DNA of 64,000 nt from CAYNWT01 sp964450955 (GCA_964450955.1 CAYVFI010000029.1:22935-86934), one strand, 5' to 3'; counted from the stretch's first letter, positions 1 to 10,073 are shown. Made by a program: numbers and translations. Notes: generated from the letters alone by a model not told the origin.

Positions 1-534
1 TCCGAACCGTGCGTAGTTGTGTTCGAGCCCGCTTTTTGTGGCAGTCACGACAACCCGGTTCTTGCCAGAAAGCCGATTGATGAAAGGAGCACTAGCCGAC
101 GCGCAGTTGACGATGGCGACTTTGCGATCCTTGCCAAGCCATTCATTGAGATCTTTGCCGGCCACGTCCGGTCCACGCAGATTGAACTTGGCGGACCGGT
201 CATCAAACGTGCCGTGCCCGAGCAAGACGATCCACAGCGGGCTGGTGATCGGCGACGCTTCGATTGTCGCCTTCATCAGGTCGCGATCTGTTTTGGTTCC
301 GCCCTGACCTTCCAGTCGGACAACGTTCGCCTGACCAAGCTTTCCAGCCGCTTCCCACAGATTGCCCCACTGCGTGAAGCTTTTCCCAAACTCCTCCGTC
401 CCCGGCGCGCCGATGGCGACGATTACGGTTGGGGGCGTCTGCGGCGTGGCAGCTTTGGTGACTGCTGGTGCAGATGTCGCGGGTGTGTCCTGAGCAAACA
501 GGCTGGCGAAGATGATTGCTATGGTGCTGATCAT
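1..534 (-). CDS. Caspase/legumain-like (C13-type) peptidase homologue, 3' end beyond the window
   Basis: This is the last visible gene of the minus-strand operon; 178 codons are seen and the stop lies left of base 1. The ATG (532-534) overlaps the stop of the upstream VWA/GATase gene as ATGA. A hydrophobic start (MISTIAIIFASLFAQ) looks like a signal peptide, followed by a Thr/Pro/Ala linker. Two motifs match the clan CD cysteine peptidase layout: LLGHGTFD, with candidate catalytic His at residue 107, and VNCASASAPF, with candidate catalytic Cys at 144. The 37-residue His-Cys spacing resembles that of legumain and caspases. Function is inferred from these motifs only; it could be an inactive homologue. 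Its place at the end of a MoxR/BatA operon suggests an envelope or periplasmic role. Confidence 0.75.
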   Translation of the reverse strand, partial: MISTIAIIFASLFAQDTPATSAPAVTKAATPQTPPTVIVAIGAPGTEEFGKSFTQWGNLWEAAGKLGQANVVRLEGQGGTKTDRDLMKATIEASPITSPLWIVLLGHGTFDDRSAKFNLRGPDVAGKDLNEWLGKDRKVAIVNCASASAPFINRLSGKNRVVVTATKSGLEHNYARFG

Positions 535-2879
535 GGAAGTCCCTTTAGACGCCGAAGTCCCCATTCGCTGACAAGGCAGCCGATGGCCAGCAGGAACACC
601 CAGCTTTGGTGCCATAGTGGCCACGTCCATTGTTCCGTGACTGGCACATCTTTGGTTGAGAGGTCCTGCACGAACTCATCCAGTCCGTCCAGTGGAACCA
701 ATTCCCCGCCAGTTTGCTTTGCGAGTTCGCTCATGAGATCCGTGTTGGGTGCGACGGATGCGAATTCCTGTCTGGCCGGATCGCTGGCCCAGCCGGTCAG
801 AACCAATCCCAGGTCGGTTCCATCCGGACCGGTCGTCGTCACTGACGCCCGAAACGCGCCGGAGTCCCGTGGGACGTAAACGGTTTCGTATAGACCGGCT
901 TCGTTGCCCGCTTCGGCTTCCAGTTCGATGGTTTCATCTTTCGGCGTCGTGATGGAAACCTTCACCACCGCATTCTCAATGGCTTCGTATGTTTCGTCTC
1001 GAACACGAACCGCCAGCTTCACAGCCGATGGAGCGATTTCGGGAGCCTGATCGACGTCGCAGTTGACTCGCTGCGGAACATCAACCACCAGCCACCGCAG
1101 TATTTGTCGCCACGCCTTTGCCTGGTCGCTTTGATCTGTTTCTGTTTCAACGCCAACCGGTTTATCTTCGCGAAGACGCCACCGCCACAGGTCGCCGATC
1201 GTAATCGCTGCCGTCTTCCCTTTGCCGAAGCTTTGAGTCACGATGGCCGGAATTTCGTTTTCGCCAACTCCGACGCTGGCCAAAACCATGGCCCCCGGCT
1301 TGATTGTCGAAACGCGATTGACGGTGCGAAAAAGCGGCAGTTCCTGAAGACGTTCCTGTTCTGCGTTCCAGTCTTCGCGAAGCCGCATCCATGGTTGTAG
1401 TCGGCCTTCGCGAGTCAGATTCATTTTGAACCGAGCATCGGCGGCGATTTCCATCGGCCGATCCAAATACACCGGAAGCATGCGGCCAATTGGAGTCCGG
1501 TCGTACCCGCCGTTGCGGAACGACTCTTGCCCACCCAGCATCAACAAGCCGCCGCCACGCTGAGAAACATACTGATCCAGCAAATCCTGTTGATCGGCAG
1601 TGAAGAACTTCGCTTCCAGGTCATCAATGATGACCGCGTCGAATGAGAACAGTTCTTCGGCCGATTTTGGGAACCCGTCGCGAAGTTCTGATTCGTCTTT
1701 GGTATTCAGCCGAATGAGAACCGGCTGATCGTACTCTTCCGTTTCTTCGTCTCCCTCGCCCTTGAAACCGCGGTACAAAGAGTTGCTGCTTTCCCCTTCG
1801 CGTCCACGGAAGTCGAATTTCGCTTCTCGTTTGGCGACTCGAATCATGCCTACCAAATCCACCTGGTCATCCCCTTCCACCGCGCGGCGAAGGAATTTGA
1901 ATTCCCAGTTTGGTCGGCCTGAGATGTAAAGGATGCGGCGTTTGCGGTGGTCGCGGTTGATGCAAATCAGCTGTTCGTTGTTGTCGTATGTGGCTTCTTC
2001 AGAGCTTTCTTCGCCAGTGGCCTGGAGTTCGTAAAATGCGACGCCAACCTTGGTCGGTCGCACTTCAAATCGAAACCCAAATGTATCCTCGTTGTCACCG
2101 CCAGCCGGCTGCGACTTGGTACCGACGATGTCAGAAGATTCGTTAATCAGTTCTGCCGTGACGACGCCGTGGTTAGGTGTCATCGACCGCGCGGCGGCGG
2201 TGATTGTGACTGGAGCGTCTTCAAACGGAGTTTCTCGAACCGCAATGCTGTCGATTCTAAGGTCTTTCAATCCCTGCGGATCGCCCACGACTACGGGGAA
2301 CACGGGCGGCAGTCCTTCAGTTTCAATTCGACCTTCTTTCAGGTCCGTCAGGTTGCCGTCAGAAACAACTAAAATGCCAGCCAGTGGCCGATCCTTGTAT
2401 CGATCGCCAATTGACTGCAAAGCCGTGTTGAGCGCCGATGCGGTTCCGTCGAACTCCAAAGCGTCATAGTCACTGACGCGTGTTAATCGCGATCCGACGA
2501 CGTAGCGGCGGACGTCGAAATCCTGTTGCAGTCGAACATGCCAGGCATCGGGTGAAATGGAATCTTCTTTAAGTGCTGCGGCAATTGTGTTACCACGCGA
2601 GTCTGGTTCGCCGTTGTCTCTGACTGTCAGACTGCGACTGTTATCAACCAGGATGACAAACTGGTTCGCACCAGGCCGCGCGCGGGTGCTGCTCCAGAGT
2701 GGTTCCAGTAGACATCCCAGCAGGAGAAGCAGGCCGATAACTTTGACCAGCCCGGCCAGGCCGATGCCGGCTTTGGTGCGTTTGTAGCTATAGATGACCA
2801 GCGCGACTGCCACCGCGGCGATGATGCCGATTGGCAGCAGCCAGGCTTTTTCACCAAGTACCAAAGATGCCAGCATCAT
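531..2879 (-). CDS. Membrane protein with VWA domain and glutamine amidotransferase-like domain
   Basis: A 782-residue protein with two N-terminal membrane segments (about residues 13-30 and 42-60), then a VWA domain whose metal-site motif is DNSRS at residues 79-83. A GATase-I-like domain follows, with the GGQESFRNGGY signature near residue 448, then an Ig-like region and a final membrane segment near residues 755-772. This architecture is common beside MoxR/DUF58/BatA genes in Planctomycetota and Verrucomicrobia. The start overlaps the upstream DUF4175-like gene (ATG at 2877-2879, that gene's stop at 2876-2878) and the end overlaps the caspase-like gene, so translation is likely coupled. 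It is paralogous to the 1037-residue protein at 31835, which has the same GGQ-SF-GGY-TPI pattern. The biochemical role is not known. Confidence 0.88.
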   Translation of the reverse strand: MMLASLVLGEKAWLLPIGIIAAVAVALVIYSYKRTKAGIGLAGLVKVIGLLLLLGCLLEPLWSSTRARPGANQFVILVDNSRSLTVRDNGEPDSRGNTIAAALKEDSISPDAWHVRLQQDFDVRRYVVGSRLTRVSDYDALEFDGTASALNTALQSIGDRYKDRPLAGILVVSDGNLTDLKEGRIETEGLPPVFPVVVGDPQGLKDLRIDSIAVRETPFEDAPVTITAAARSMTPNHGVVTAELINESSDIVGTKSQPAGGDNEDTFGFRFEVRPTKVGVAFYELQATGEESSEEATYDNNEQLICINRDHRKRRILYISGRPNWEFKFLRRAVEGDDQVDLVGMIRVAKREAKFDFRGREGESSNSLYRGFKGEGDEETEEYDQPVLIRLNTKDESELRDGFPKSAEELFSFDAVIIDDLEAKFFTADQQDLLDQYVSQRGGGLLMLGGQESFRNGGYDRTPIGRMLPVYLDRPMEIAADARFKMNLTREGRLQPWMRLREDWNAEQERLQELPLFRTVNRVSTIKPGAMVLASVGVGENEIPAIVTQSFGKGKTAAITIGDLWRWRLREDKPVGVETETDQSDQAKAWRQILRWLVVDVPQRVNCDVDQAPEIAPSAVKLAVRVRDETYEAIENAVVKVSITTPKDETIELEAEAGNEAGLYETVYVPRDSGAFRASVTTTGPDGTDLGLVLTGWASDPARQEFASVAPNTDLMSELAKQTGGELVPLDGLDEFVQDLSTKDVPVTEQWTWPLWHQSWVFLLAIGCLVSEWGLRRLKGLP

Positions 2880-5800
2880 TCGCCTGCCTTTGCTTTTGGT
2901 CTTTGTCGCGGCTTCTGCTGGCGTCCATCCGTGCTGCCCAGTTGTTCGTAGTACCGTCGCACCATTTCCGCGTATCGATTTGGAACCGGATCGCGGTCGA
3001 TCGGAACCAGTGAATCCCTGGATTCACGTTTGGCGATTTCTTCGTCGATGCGTTGCTGAAGCTCGACCATTGGCTGAAGGATGTCTTTTCGAACGACGTC
3101 CCACTGCGGCTTCTTGGAATGCCGTTTCAGGTCGACGCGGACTCCACGAGCTCGGTCACGAACGCGAGCCACATCGGCCCGTAGTTCAGGGTCGTCCAAC
3201 ATCTCTTCAACGTCACGCAATCGATCGGTCCATTCACGGTACTCGTCGCCCGTTAGTGGAGCGTACTGTGGTCCGCCGCCTCGACCGGCATTTGTTTCGC
3301 GACCGATATTGCGAAGCCCACCGCGTTGCTGCTGACCGTCCCGCTGACCGCGCTGTTGTCGTTCTTGCGGCTCTCCGTCACGTGGTTCACCCTCGCGTGG
3401 CTCGCCGTCTCTTGGCTCACCATCCCGAGGTTCGCGTTGACCGTCACGCGGTTCACCGTCTTGTTGTTGCCCCCGGCCTCCCTGACCCTGCTGTTGGCCA
3501 CGTCCGTTTTGCTGGCCTTCCTGTTGTTGCTGACCTTCGCGTTGTTGGCCCTCACGTTGTTGGCCTTCTTGTTGCTCGCCCTGCTGCCGCTGGCCATTTT
3601 GACCCTGGCCCGGTTGCTGTCCTTGCTGCTGACCCTCCCGGGGTTCTCCATCGCGAGGCTGTTGCCCACCGTTCTGACCCTGGCCTGGCTGTTGGCCGTC
3701 ACGTTGTCCTTCACGGTCCTGCTGTCGGCCGTTCCTTTGCTGCTGACTTTCGCGCTGCTCACCTTCCCGGTCACCACGTTGCTGGCCTTCACGTTGCTGG
3801 CGTTCGCCTTCGCGGCCACTTTGTTCGCCATCACGAGGTTCACCATCACGAGGTTCGCCATCACGCTGCCGTCCGTCCTGCTGGTTTCCATCGCGTTGCT
3901 GACGTTCGCCGTCTTGTCGATCTTGCTGTCCACGTTGGCCGTTGCGTTCGCGGTTGGCTTCCTGATTTCGTGCCTGGTTTGGGTCGTTTCGAGCGAGTTC
4001 GTCGCCCAGCTGATCGCGGAGACGGTCCATTTCACGTTGGGCTCGGCGAAGTCCATCCAGTTCGTTGCCAAGAACCGTATCGGCTGATTTCTCGATCCCT
4101 TCACGAAGCCTCTCAATACCTTTCAGCGCTTCCTGGTCTGCTTCGCGAGCCTGATCCATGAACCCACGGCTCACCAGGAATTTCTCCGCTTCGAGGTCTT
4201 TCTCAGGCGGTTTGTCTTTCAGCTTGCGGGCCGCATCGTACAACGTACGAGCAAGAAGCGGCTCGGTGTCTTCCGACTGCTTCACAACCTCACGCATGGT
4301 TTCGGACAGTTCTTCAACTCGTTCAGCCTGTTGCTGCAGTTTTTCTTCCAGTTCTTTTCGCTGTTCGGCGTACCGCAGCGATTTGCTGTCCTGGTTGTCA
4401 GCCAGTTGCTTGCCGATGTCCTTTTGTTGCTGTTCGACGTCGCGAGCTTCCTGGCGCATTTGTCGCATCACATCTTCGAATTCATTGGCCGTTTCTTTAC
4501 GGAAGTCATCGCGCAGTTCTTTGAGATCCCGCTCTGTGCGAGTGCCTTCGCTGATGGCGCGAGAGAGTTGGTTTTCCTTGAGTGCCTCTGAGGTTCGAAG
4601 TGCATTTTCTCGAGCCTGCTGAGCCTGCTGTTGCATCTCGGCTGACTGGTCGAGGTTTTCCTGTTGCTGATCGATGTCCTCAGCGGTTTCATCGATATCA
4701 CGCAACATCTGTTGCTGTTCGTCGCGGAGCCGCTTCAGCTGGCGTTCGATCTCTTCGCGTTCTTCTTCAGACTTTGCCTGTCGCAGTTCGCTTTCCAGTT
4801 GTTTGAGCTTCTCGTTAATCGCTTCCTGTCGACGAGCCAGCTCGCGAAGTCGGTTAAGCGTTCGCAGCTGTTCCTGATCGACAGTCGCCTGCTGTTCTTG
4901 TTGTTGCTGAGCCTGCGATTGTTGTTCGTAGCGGTTTTGTTTGTTGTCGAGTTCCAACTGATTCAGCTGCTGTTGCTGTCGGTTGTTGCCTTGCTGTCCT
5001 TGCTGGCCCTGTTGCTGCTGCTGTTGTTGTTGCTGACGTTGAACGTCGAATTCTTTCGCTCGCAATTGCAACAAGCGTTGGTACGCACGCTGTTCCATTT
5101 GAAGAGCGTCTTTCAACGTTTCGGGGGTTGGCGTGTCTTCGAAAGCGTTTAGCTTTTCGACTGCGGAAGCCATGTCACGGTCCAGGTCGGCCGCAATGGC
5201 CTGCATGTCTGCGTCTTCCATTTCGCCCGCGATTTCCTGAACCTGCTGACGAGCGGTTTCCTGGGAATCTGCCAGAACCGTGGCATCGGCTTTGGCCTTC
5301 GTCAGCCCCTCGGCTTCAGCCATGTCCAGACTGGGTCGCCGGGCGAGGTTCCACGTGGCGGTCATGATTTGCTTTTGCAACTGCCCGATTTGTTCGAGCT
5401 TTTGGCCCTGCTGGCCTTGTTGCCCCTGCTGCTGTCCCTGTTGATCCTGCTGGCGCTGTTGCTGTTGACCGCCCGCCTGCTGTTGGCCCTGGCGGAAGAT
5501 CTGTTCGAACTGACGGACTTCCGCGAAGTACATATCGCTAAGTGTGCGGCGAACTTCACCGTCCGGGCCGCGGTCGTCTGCGAAGAAGTAGTACGAGACA
5601 AGCTGGTCGGGTTCTGCCTTGAGTTGTTCCAGCGAAATTTCGTGGGTGGCGGTGTGTTTAATTTTTGGTTCGGCCGCTTCGCCAAGCTTGACGGTTTGTT
5701 CGTCCTGGCCAACCAGTGAGTAAATTACGCCGAAGCTATCGAGGCCGTAGTCGTCTGAGACTTTGGCTTCGACCATCATTTCCTCAAGCGGCGAGACGGG

Positions 5801-6994
5801 GCGGTCTTTCCCCGGGAACGCCAGTTTGAGATCCGGGCGTCGGTTCTCAACCACAGACATTTTGATGTCTGGTGGGAACTTATTTTCGCGCCCGTCCGCG
5901 TCTTTCAGGTGCAGGGTAAACTTCTCAGATTGACTGGCTGTCAACGTCACGCCCTGTACAGCCGCGCCATCGACGGCGGCAAGTTGTGTAACGGTTCCGT
6001 CTTCTGCGCGGAGTTCTGCGGAGGCGACGTCTTTGTTCAGACGGAACAGCCACTGCACGGTCGAGCCCTGGACCACGCTGATTCGGCGCGTGTCCTGCAC
6101 AATCTTCTTGTCGATGTTGGTGTAGTTTGGATACGTGATGTGCGCGTCGGCCTGTTCAAGAGCAGGCACAGTGAAAACGCTGACCTTGAATTCAGGCGTC
6201 AGTTCGTCGTCGTATTGGATTTGATAAGTACCGCTGTCAGAGACCGATGGGACTCGCGCCAGGAACAAGTTGCTATCGACGCCGGGAGCCATTTGGAATC
6301 GCTGCGTGTCGCCTTCGCCGGTCTTGAGATCCAGATTGGCTTCGGAAGGAAGCTGGCCTTCGAATCGAGCCATGACCAGCAGGCTGGTTCCGCGTTCGAG
6401 TTCAGTGTCGCCAGGTTCGACGATGATGCCGTAGATGGTTCCGTCGGCGGTTTCCACGGGGCCGGCCACGGGTGGTCCCAGTAGTGCATTAGCCGGGCGT
6501 TCAAAGGCGAAGATGGTACACGTGAGAAACAAAACCAGGCTGGTAATGCCAGCCAGCATCCACCCCTTCAGGCGGCCGCTGGGAACCACATCCTGCCACG
6601 AACTATACGTACTATGCGAAACAGCCTTGTCGATAACGCGCGTCTGCAGATAGCGCAGCTGGCCACCCGGTTCTTCGGGTTGCTGTTCCATCGCTGCCAA
6701 CAGTGCGTCGTTGAGACTCGGGTGCGTGGATTCGATTTGCCGAGCCGTTTCCAGGGACGGTTGGCGACGCAGTGTGAATGCCTGAAAGATGAACGAGAGA
6801 ACCACACCGCCTGCAAGCACGCCGATAATCATGTTGCCGCTGATGTCGGCTCCAAACCATCGCCTGGCTGCAATCAGAACACAGGCCAGTATCGCCAGCC
6901 CAAACCAGCAAACGGTTCTCCAGCGCCAAGCGCGGAGACGGAGTACGCGGTCGCCAACCTGATCAACAGCTCGAAGTAGTCGTTGCTGAGTCAT
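2876..6994 (-). CDS. DUF4175-like giant membrane protein with Gln/Arg/Glu-rich low-complexity region
   Basis: A 1372-residue protein. The start at 6994 is chosen because an AGGAGG site lies just upstream and the ATG overlaps the BatA stop as ATGA; the frame runs open 39 codons further but without a better site. Membrane segments lie near residues 25-42, 50-68 and 140-160. An extracytoplasmic beta-rich region follows to about residue 500, then glutamine tracts (about 500-535 and 650-680), long coiled coils (680-1000), and a hydrophilic stretch at about 1000-1228 built on Gln, Arg, Gly, Glu and Asp with repeated GEPRDGEP units. The C-terminal 140 residues are again normal. DUF4175 is the nearest family I recognise. 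It sits in the MoxR/BatA operon and may be a scaffold or sensor; this is inference. The N-terminus matches the short protein at 25641. Confidence 0.85.
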   Translation of the reverse strand: MTQQRLLRAVDQVGDRVLRLRAWRWRTVCWFGLAILACVLIAARRWFGADISGNMIIGVLAGGVVLSFIFQAFTLRRQPSLETARQIESTHPSLNDALLAAMEQQPEEPGGQLRYLQTRVIDKAVSHSTYSSWQDVVPSGRLKGWMLAGITSLVLFLTCTIFAFERPANALLGPPVAGPVETADGTIYGIIVEPGDTELERGTSLLVMARFEGQLPSEANLDLKTGEGDTQRFQMAPGVDSNLFLARVPSVSDSGTYQIQYDDELTPEFKVSVFTVPALEQADAHITYPNYTNIDKKIVQDTRRISVVQGSTVQWLFRLNKDVASAELRAEDGTVTQLAAVDGAAVQGVTLTASQSEKFTLHLKDADGRENKFPPDIKMSVVENRRPDLKLAFPGKDRPVSPLEEMMVEAKVSDDYGLDSFGVIYSLVGQDEQTVKLGEAAEPKIKHTATHEISLEQLKAEPDQLVSYYFFADDRGPDGEVRRTLSDMYFAEVRQFEQIFRQGQQQAGGQQQQRQQDQQGQQQGQQGQQGQKLEQIGQLQKQIMTATWNLARRPSLDMAEAEGLTKAKADATVLADSQETARQQVQEIAGEMEDADMQAIAADLDRDMASAVEKLNAFEDTPTPETLKDALQMEQRAYQRLLQLRAKEFDVQRQQQQQQQQQGQQGQQGNNRQQQQLNQLELDNKQNRYEQQSQAQQQQEQQATVDQEQLRTLNRLRELARRQEAINEKLKQLESELRQAKSEEEREEIERQLKRLRDEQQQMLRDIDETAEDIDQQQENLDQSAEMQQQAQQARENALRTSEALKENQLSRAISEGTRTERDLKELRDDFRKETANEFEDVMRQMRQEARDVEQQQKDIGKQLADNQDSKSLRYAEQRKELEEKLQQQAERVEELSETMREVVKQSEDTEPLLARTLYDAARKLKDKPPEKDLEAEKFLVSRGFMDQAREADQEALKGIERLREGIEKSADTVLGNELDGLRRAQREMDRLRDQLGDELARNDPNQARNQEANRERNGQRGQQDRQDGERQQRDGNQQDGRQRDGEPRDGEPRDGEQSGREGERQQREGQQRGDREGEQRESQQQRNGRQQDREGQRDGQQPGQGQNGGQQPRDGEPREGQQQGQQPGQGQNGQRQQGEQQEGQQREGQQREGQQQQEGQQNGRGQQQGQGGRGQQQDGEPRDGQREPRDGEPRDGEPREGEPRDGEPQERQQRGQRDGQQQRGGLRNIGRETNAGRGGGPQYAPLTGDEYREWTDRLRDVEEMLDDPELRADVARVRDRARGVRVDLKRHSKKPQWDVVRKDILQPMVELQQRIDEEIAKRESRDSLVPIDRDPVPNRYAEMVRRYYEQLGSTDGRQQKPRQRPKAKAGE
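3300..3990 (-). repeat. In-frame low-complexity tandem repeats inside the DUF4175-like gene
   Basis: This stretch codes for imperfect repeats of about 3-6 residues such as DGEPRDGEP, GQQPGQGQ and EGQQREGQQ. At DNA level it is a purine/pyrimidine-skewed array of near-identical short units. It opens long artificial frames on the plus strand, none with a plausible protein. Such tracts are prone to length change by slippage. Confidence 0.8.
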
Positions 6995-9129
6995 GCGGTT
7001 CCTCCTTGCAGCGAAGTCGCTTCGCCGGTTGATTGTTTTGAAGCAATGCGGCCCGCCAGCCAGGTTTCGATAAACAAAAGCGCGATGGCGGCAATGACCA
7101 GCCAACGCCAAAGCTTTTGCTGTTTCTCCAGTTCCTGAATCTTTAACTGCCGCTCTCGGGCTTCGGCCGCCGCGATGTTGGCAGGATCGGACTGGTTGAT
7201 ATCCATCATTTTGACGCCAAGGCTTTCCAACTGTTCCAACGGCATCACACTCGTATCGGTTTCGTCAGGATTGACATTCACTGCAAATCGAGCCGAACCG
7301 TCGCCCGTGTCGAGTTCGTACACGCCGGGGTCTGATGTTTCCGTGAATAGCTGGTCGTCGTCTTTTAATTCGACAACACCACCATCCGGTTTGGTGACAG
7401 CAAACCGTTTCGTTTGTCCGGGCGACCGGAACGGTGCGAGCCTGAGTTCGTCACCAATTTGCATGCGCGGCAGCGACATGGGACCGCTTTCAGCTTGCTC
7501 CAGAATTCCATTCATCAGCGGAACGAACTTGGTGGACAAAGCCAACTGGCTGTCTGACGGTTGCCAACCGGTGGCAAACACCAGCAGTCGCCCGCGACCG
7601 AGTGACTTCTCAACAATGGCCGGGTCGCCGTCGTCGAAGCGAGCCAGAATGCGAGCGTCGCCCAGTGCGGAGGTCGGCAGTGTGCGGTGTTTCCAGCAGT
7701 GAATGCGAGTGAAGTCGGCAAACTGAGCATCCGCGAACGGAGCGAACACGGGGTGCGTGTAGTCAACCTGTTCGACCAGTGCGTACTCTTTCACGTCAGC
7801 TTCGACGGCCGCGAATTCCTGGTTGTCACTTAGCAGCGGTGCGACTGTGGCGACGCCATCAGCAGTCTGAGCAACGTACAGCACGGTTCCGCCGTCCTGC
7901 ATGTACTTGCGAAGTTCCGGCAGGCGCTTGCCTTCAACCTGGTTCGCAACAACGACCATCGAAATGGTTGGATCGATTGGCGTATCGACATCGTTGATCT
8001 GCGGCGGGATCATGCGAACCGTTCGCGACGGCGTCTGAGGAAACGCGCGGGTCAGATAGAACCGCAGCGATTCGGGGTCGTTCTCTTCTTCCTTGCCCAA
8101 ATACAAAACCGACAATTCAGTAGCGTCCAGCCGGTCCAGATAAAGCTTGTTGTCGAACTCGTGCGCATCGCCGGCGAGTATCAGTTGCGACGAACCAATA
8201 CCCGAAGGCGGTTCGAACGAAACAATACGACTGCGCCCCGGCGCGACGTAAACAGGTTGGGGTTCCTTCAATGACTCGCCGTCATTGTCCGTCCACTTGA
8301 TAGTGAACTCTTCGGATTCTGAATCAGAAGCGTTGCTGACGCGGACTCGAACCTGATCGACATCGACGTCTGACTGAGCCATGAGTTCCAGGCCAGCGTT
8401 TGTGGTTCCTGCTGCGGCAACCTGTTGAACGGCAAGTTCAATCGTGTCCGGCCATTCGTAGTTTTGCAACGACTCAATCGCGCTGCCTTGTTGGATGTCA
8501 GAGATCAACAAAACGGAGCTGGCTGCTTTGGTTTCTGACTTATCGTCGCCTTCCATTTCCAGCGATTCAATATCGTCGGCCGCAAGAACCAGAGCGGCGC
8601 CAAGGTCGGTTGAGCCCCAACCCGGTGTGATTTTCTCGAGTCGCTGAACCAGAATCTCGCGACGAGTCGATGGTTCCAGTTCTTTCCATTCCTGGAAAGT
8701 CATGATGGCTTCTGTGCGATTATCAAACGCGTAAAGCGCCATTTGATCGGCGTCGGTTGCTGCCGCGAACGCATCGACCACACGCAACTGCGCGTCTTGC
8801 CACACGCCGGCTCGTTGCATGCTGGCACTGCGGTCCAGTAGCACGGCGATTTGCCTTTCCTGCGCGGCTTCGGTGACGTTGGTTTCGACAGAACGCAGAA
8901 ACGGTCTAGCAAACGCCAGCGCCAGTAGCGTCAGCGCGAGGGCTCGAAGCAATAGCAATGGCCACTGATCAATCCGGCTGCGCTTGGTGATGCGGGGCGG
9001 CGATGGCTGCAGAAACATGAGCGTGCTAAACGGCACTTTGCCGCTTGGTGTCCGCCGAATCATGTGGAACAAAATCGGTGCGGCAACCGCGGCGATGCCA
9101 GCGATGAACCAGCCTGAAAGGAAACCCAT
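6991..9129 (-). CDS. BatA-type aerotolerance-like VWA membrane protein
   Basis: A 712-residue protein with the BatA N-terminal domain: a first membrane segment (residues 4-22), the FHMIRRTPSGKVPFSTL element, and a second membrane segment (55-78). A VWA domain follows with metal-site motif DRSAS at 99-103. A long extracytoplasmic part leads to a C-terminal membrane segment near 680-700. Bat-like proteins work with MoxR ATPases and DUF58 proteins. The ATG (9127-9129) shares a base with the DUF58 stop (TAATG), and its end overlaps the DUF4175-like start, so the order MoxR-DUF58-BatA-DUF4175 is tightly coupled. The exact substrate or partner is unknown. A shorter paralogue lies at 37015. Confidence 0.9.
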   Translation of the reverse strand: MGFLSGWFIAGIAAVAAPILFHMIRRTPSGKVPFSTLMFLQPSPPRITKRSRIDQWPLLLLRALALTLLALAFARPFLRSVETNVTEAAQERQIAVLLDRSASMQRAGVWQDAQLRVVDAFAAATDADQMALYAFDNRTEAIMTFQEWKELEPSTRREILVQRLEKITPGWGSTDLGAALVLAADDIESLEMEGDDKSETKAASSVLLISDIQQGSAIESLQNYEWPDTIELAVQQVAAAGTTNAGLELMAQSDVDVDQVRVRVSNASDSESEEFTIKWTDNDGESLKEPQPVYVAPGRSRIVSFEPPSGIGSSQLILAGDAHEFDNKLYLDRLDATELSVLYLGKEEENDPESLRFYLTRAFPQTPSRTVRMIPPQINDVDTPIDPTISMVVVANQVEGKRLPELRKYMQDGGTVLYVAQTADGVATVAPLLSDNQEFAAVEADVKEYALVEQVDYTHPVFAPFADAQFADFTRIHCWKHRTLPTSALGDARILARFDDGDPAIVEKSLGRGRLLVFATGWQPSDSQLALSTKFVPLMNGILEQAESGPMSLPRMQIGDELRLAPFRSPGQTKRFAVTKPDGGVVELKDDDQLFTETSDPGVYELDTGDGSARFAVNVNPDETDTSVMPLEQLESLGVKMMDINQSDPANIAAAEARERQLKIQELEKQQKLWRWLVIAAIALLFIETWLAGRIASKQSTGEATSLQGGTA

Positions 9130-10073
9130 TATCTGGTGCCTCCTCTGGCTTTGTTCGACATGCGCTGGCGTAAGAATTCGCCCAGCACGTGTTCCAGCGG
9201 ATCGGCGGTGGAGACACGTCGAAACGGAATGCCCAGCCGACTGCAGGTTGTGTCAATTTGGTCCAGGTGTGCCTGAAGTTTTTCCATGTAGCTTTCACGA
9301 ACCGATTCAGGATCGACGTAAATTTCCTGGCCAGATTCAACATCCTCAAACAACGCCGGTTTTTCAAACGGGAAGTCAAGTTCTTCCGGGTCCAGCACCT
9401 GGAAGACAACAACTTCGTGCCCGCGCGTTCTGAGAAACGTGAGGTGATCAGAAAACTGATCCAGCGGCGCGAGGAGATCGGAAATCAGGACCACCATGCC
9501 GCGTTTGTTTAATCGTTCAGCCGCCTGACCCAACGGATGCTGCAGATTGGTGGAACGCCCGTCTGGTTTGCGTTCCAACGCGACCATGATTCGCCTGAGA
9601 TGACCGGGGCGGAACCGAGCCGGAATGTATTCGCGAACCGATTCGTCAAACGTCAGCAAGCCGGTCGCGTCGCGTTGGTTCGACAGAAAGAACGACAACG
9701 TCGCTGCTAGCGTTCGAGCGTAATCCGCTTTGGAATACGTGCCGGATCCGAAGTCCATCGACTTGCTTAAATCGACAAGCAGATGGCAACGCAGATTCGT
9801 TTCATCCTCAAACAACTTGATGTAGTGCCGGTCAGACCGCGCGAACAGTTTCCAATCGAGATACCGCGGATCGTCGCCCGGTGAATACTGACGGTACTCA
9901 GTGAACTCAACAGAGAACCCGTGCTTTGGACTGCGGTTCAAACCGTTCTGGAACCCTTCCACAACAATCTTCGCGCGGAGTTCAAGCGACTTGATCCGCA
10001 TGAGTGTTTCGGGATCAATCAATTCGCGCTTGGCGGATTTGGTTGATGGAGTTGTCGGAGTGTCGGTGCTCAA
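9129..10073 (-). CDS. DUF58 domain protein (MoxR-associated)
   Basis: A 314-residue DUF58 protein. The family core is plain: FSVEFTEYRQYSPGDD followed by RYLDWKLFARSD, and a VWA-like motif DLSKS near residue 105. DUF58 proteins are partners of MoxR AAA ATPases. The best start is TTG at 10073; no strong ribosome site precedes it, but conserved sequence (LIDPETLMRIKSLELRA) begins within 20 residues, so the true start cannot be far inside. It lies 58 bases after the MoxR gene and overlaps the BatA gene. The paralogue in the second cassette is at 36104. Confidence 0.9.
   Translation of the reverse strand: MSTDTPTTPSTKSAKRELIDPETLMRIKSLELRAKIVVEGFQNGLNRSPKHGFSVEFTEYRQYSPGDDPRYLDWKLFARSDRHYIKLFEDETNLRCHLLVDLSKSMDFGSGTYSKADYARTLAATLSFFLSNQRDATGLLTFDESVREYIPARFRPGHLRRIMVALERKPDGRSTNLQHPLGQAAERLNKRGMVVLISDLLAPLDQFSDHLTFLRTRGHEVVVFQVLDPEELDFPFEKPALFEDVESGQEIYVDPESVRESYMEKLQAHLDQIDTTCSRLGIPFRRVSTADPLEHVLGEFLRQRMSNKARGGTR

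Noticed and set aside
3300..3990. Regular short repeats that could suggest a CRISPR or satellite array
   Set aside because: The units are in frame, continuous without spacers, and code for a low-complexity protein segment.
2794..4161. Long plus-strand open frames (up to 455 codons) opposite the DUF4175-like gene
   Set aside because: They arise from the repetitive, skewed composition of the true minus-strand gene; they lack ribosome sites and recognisable domains.
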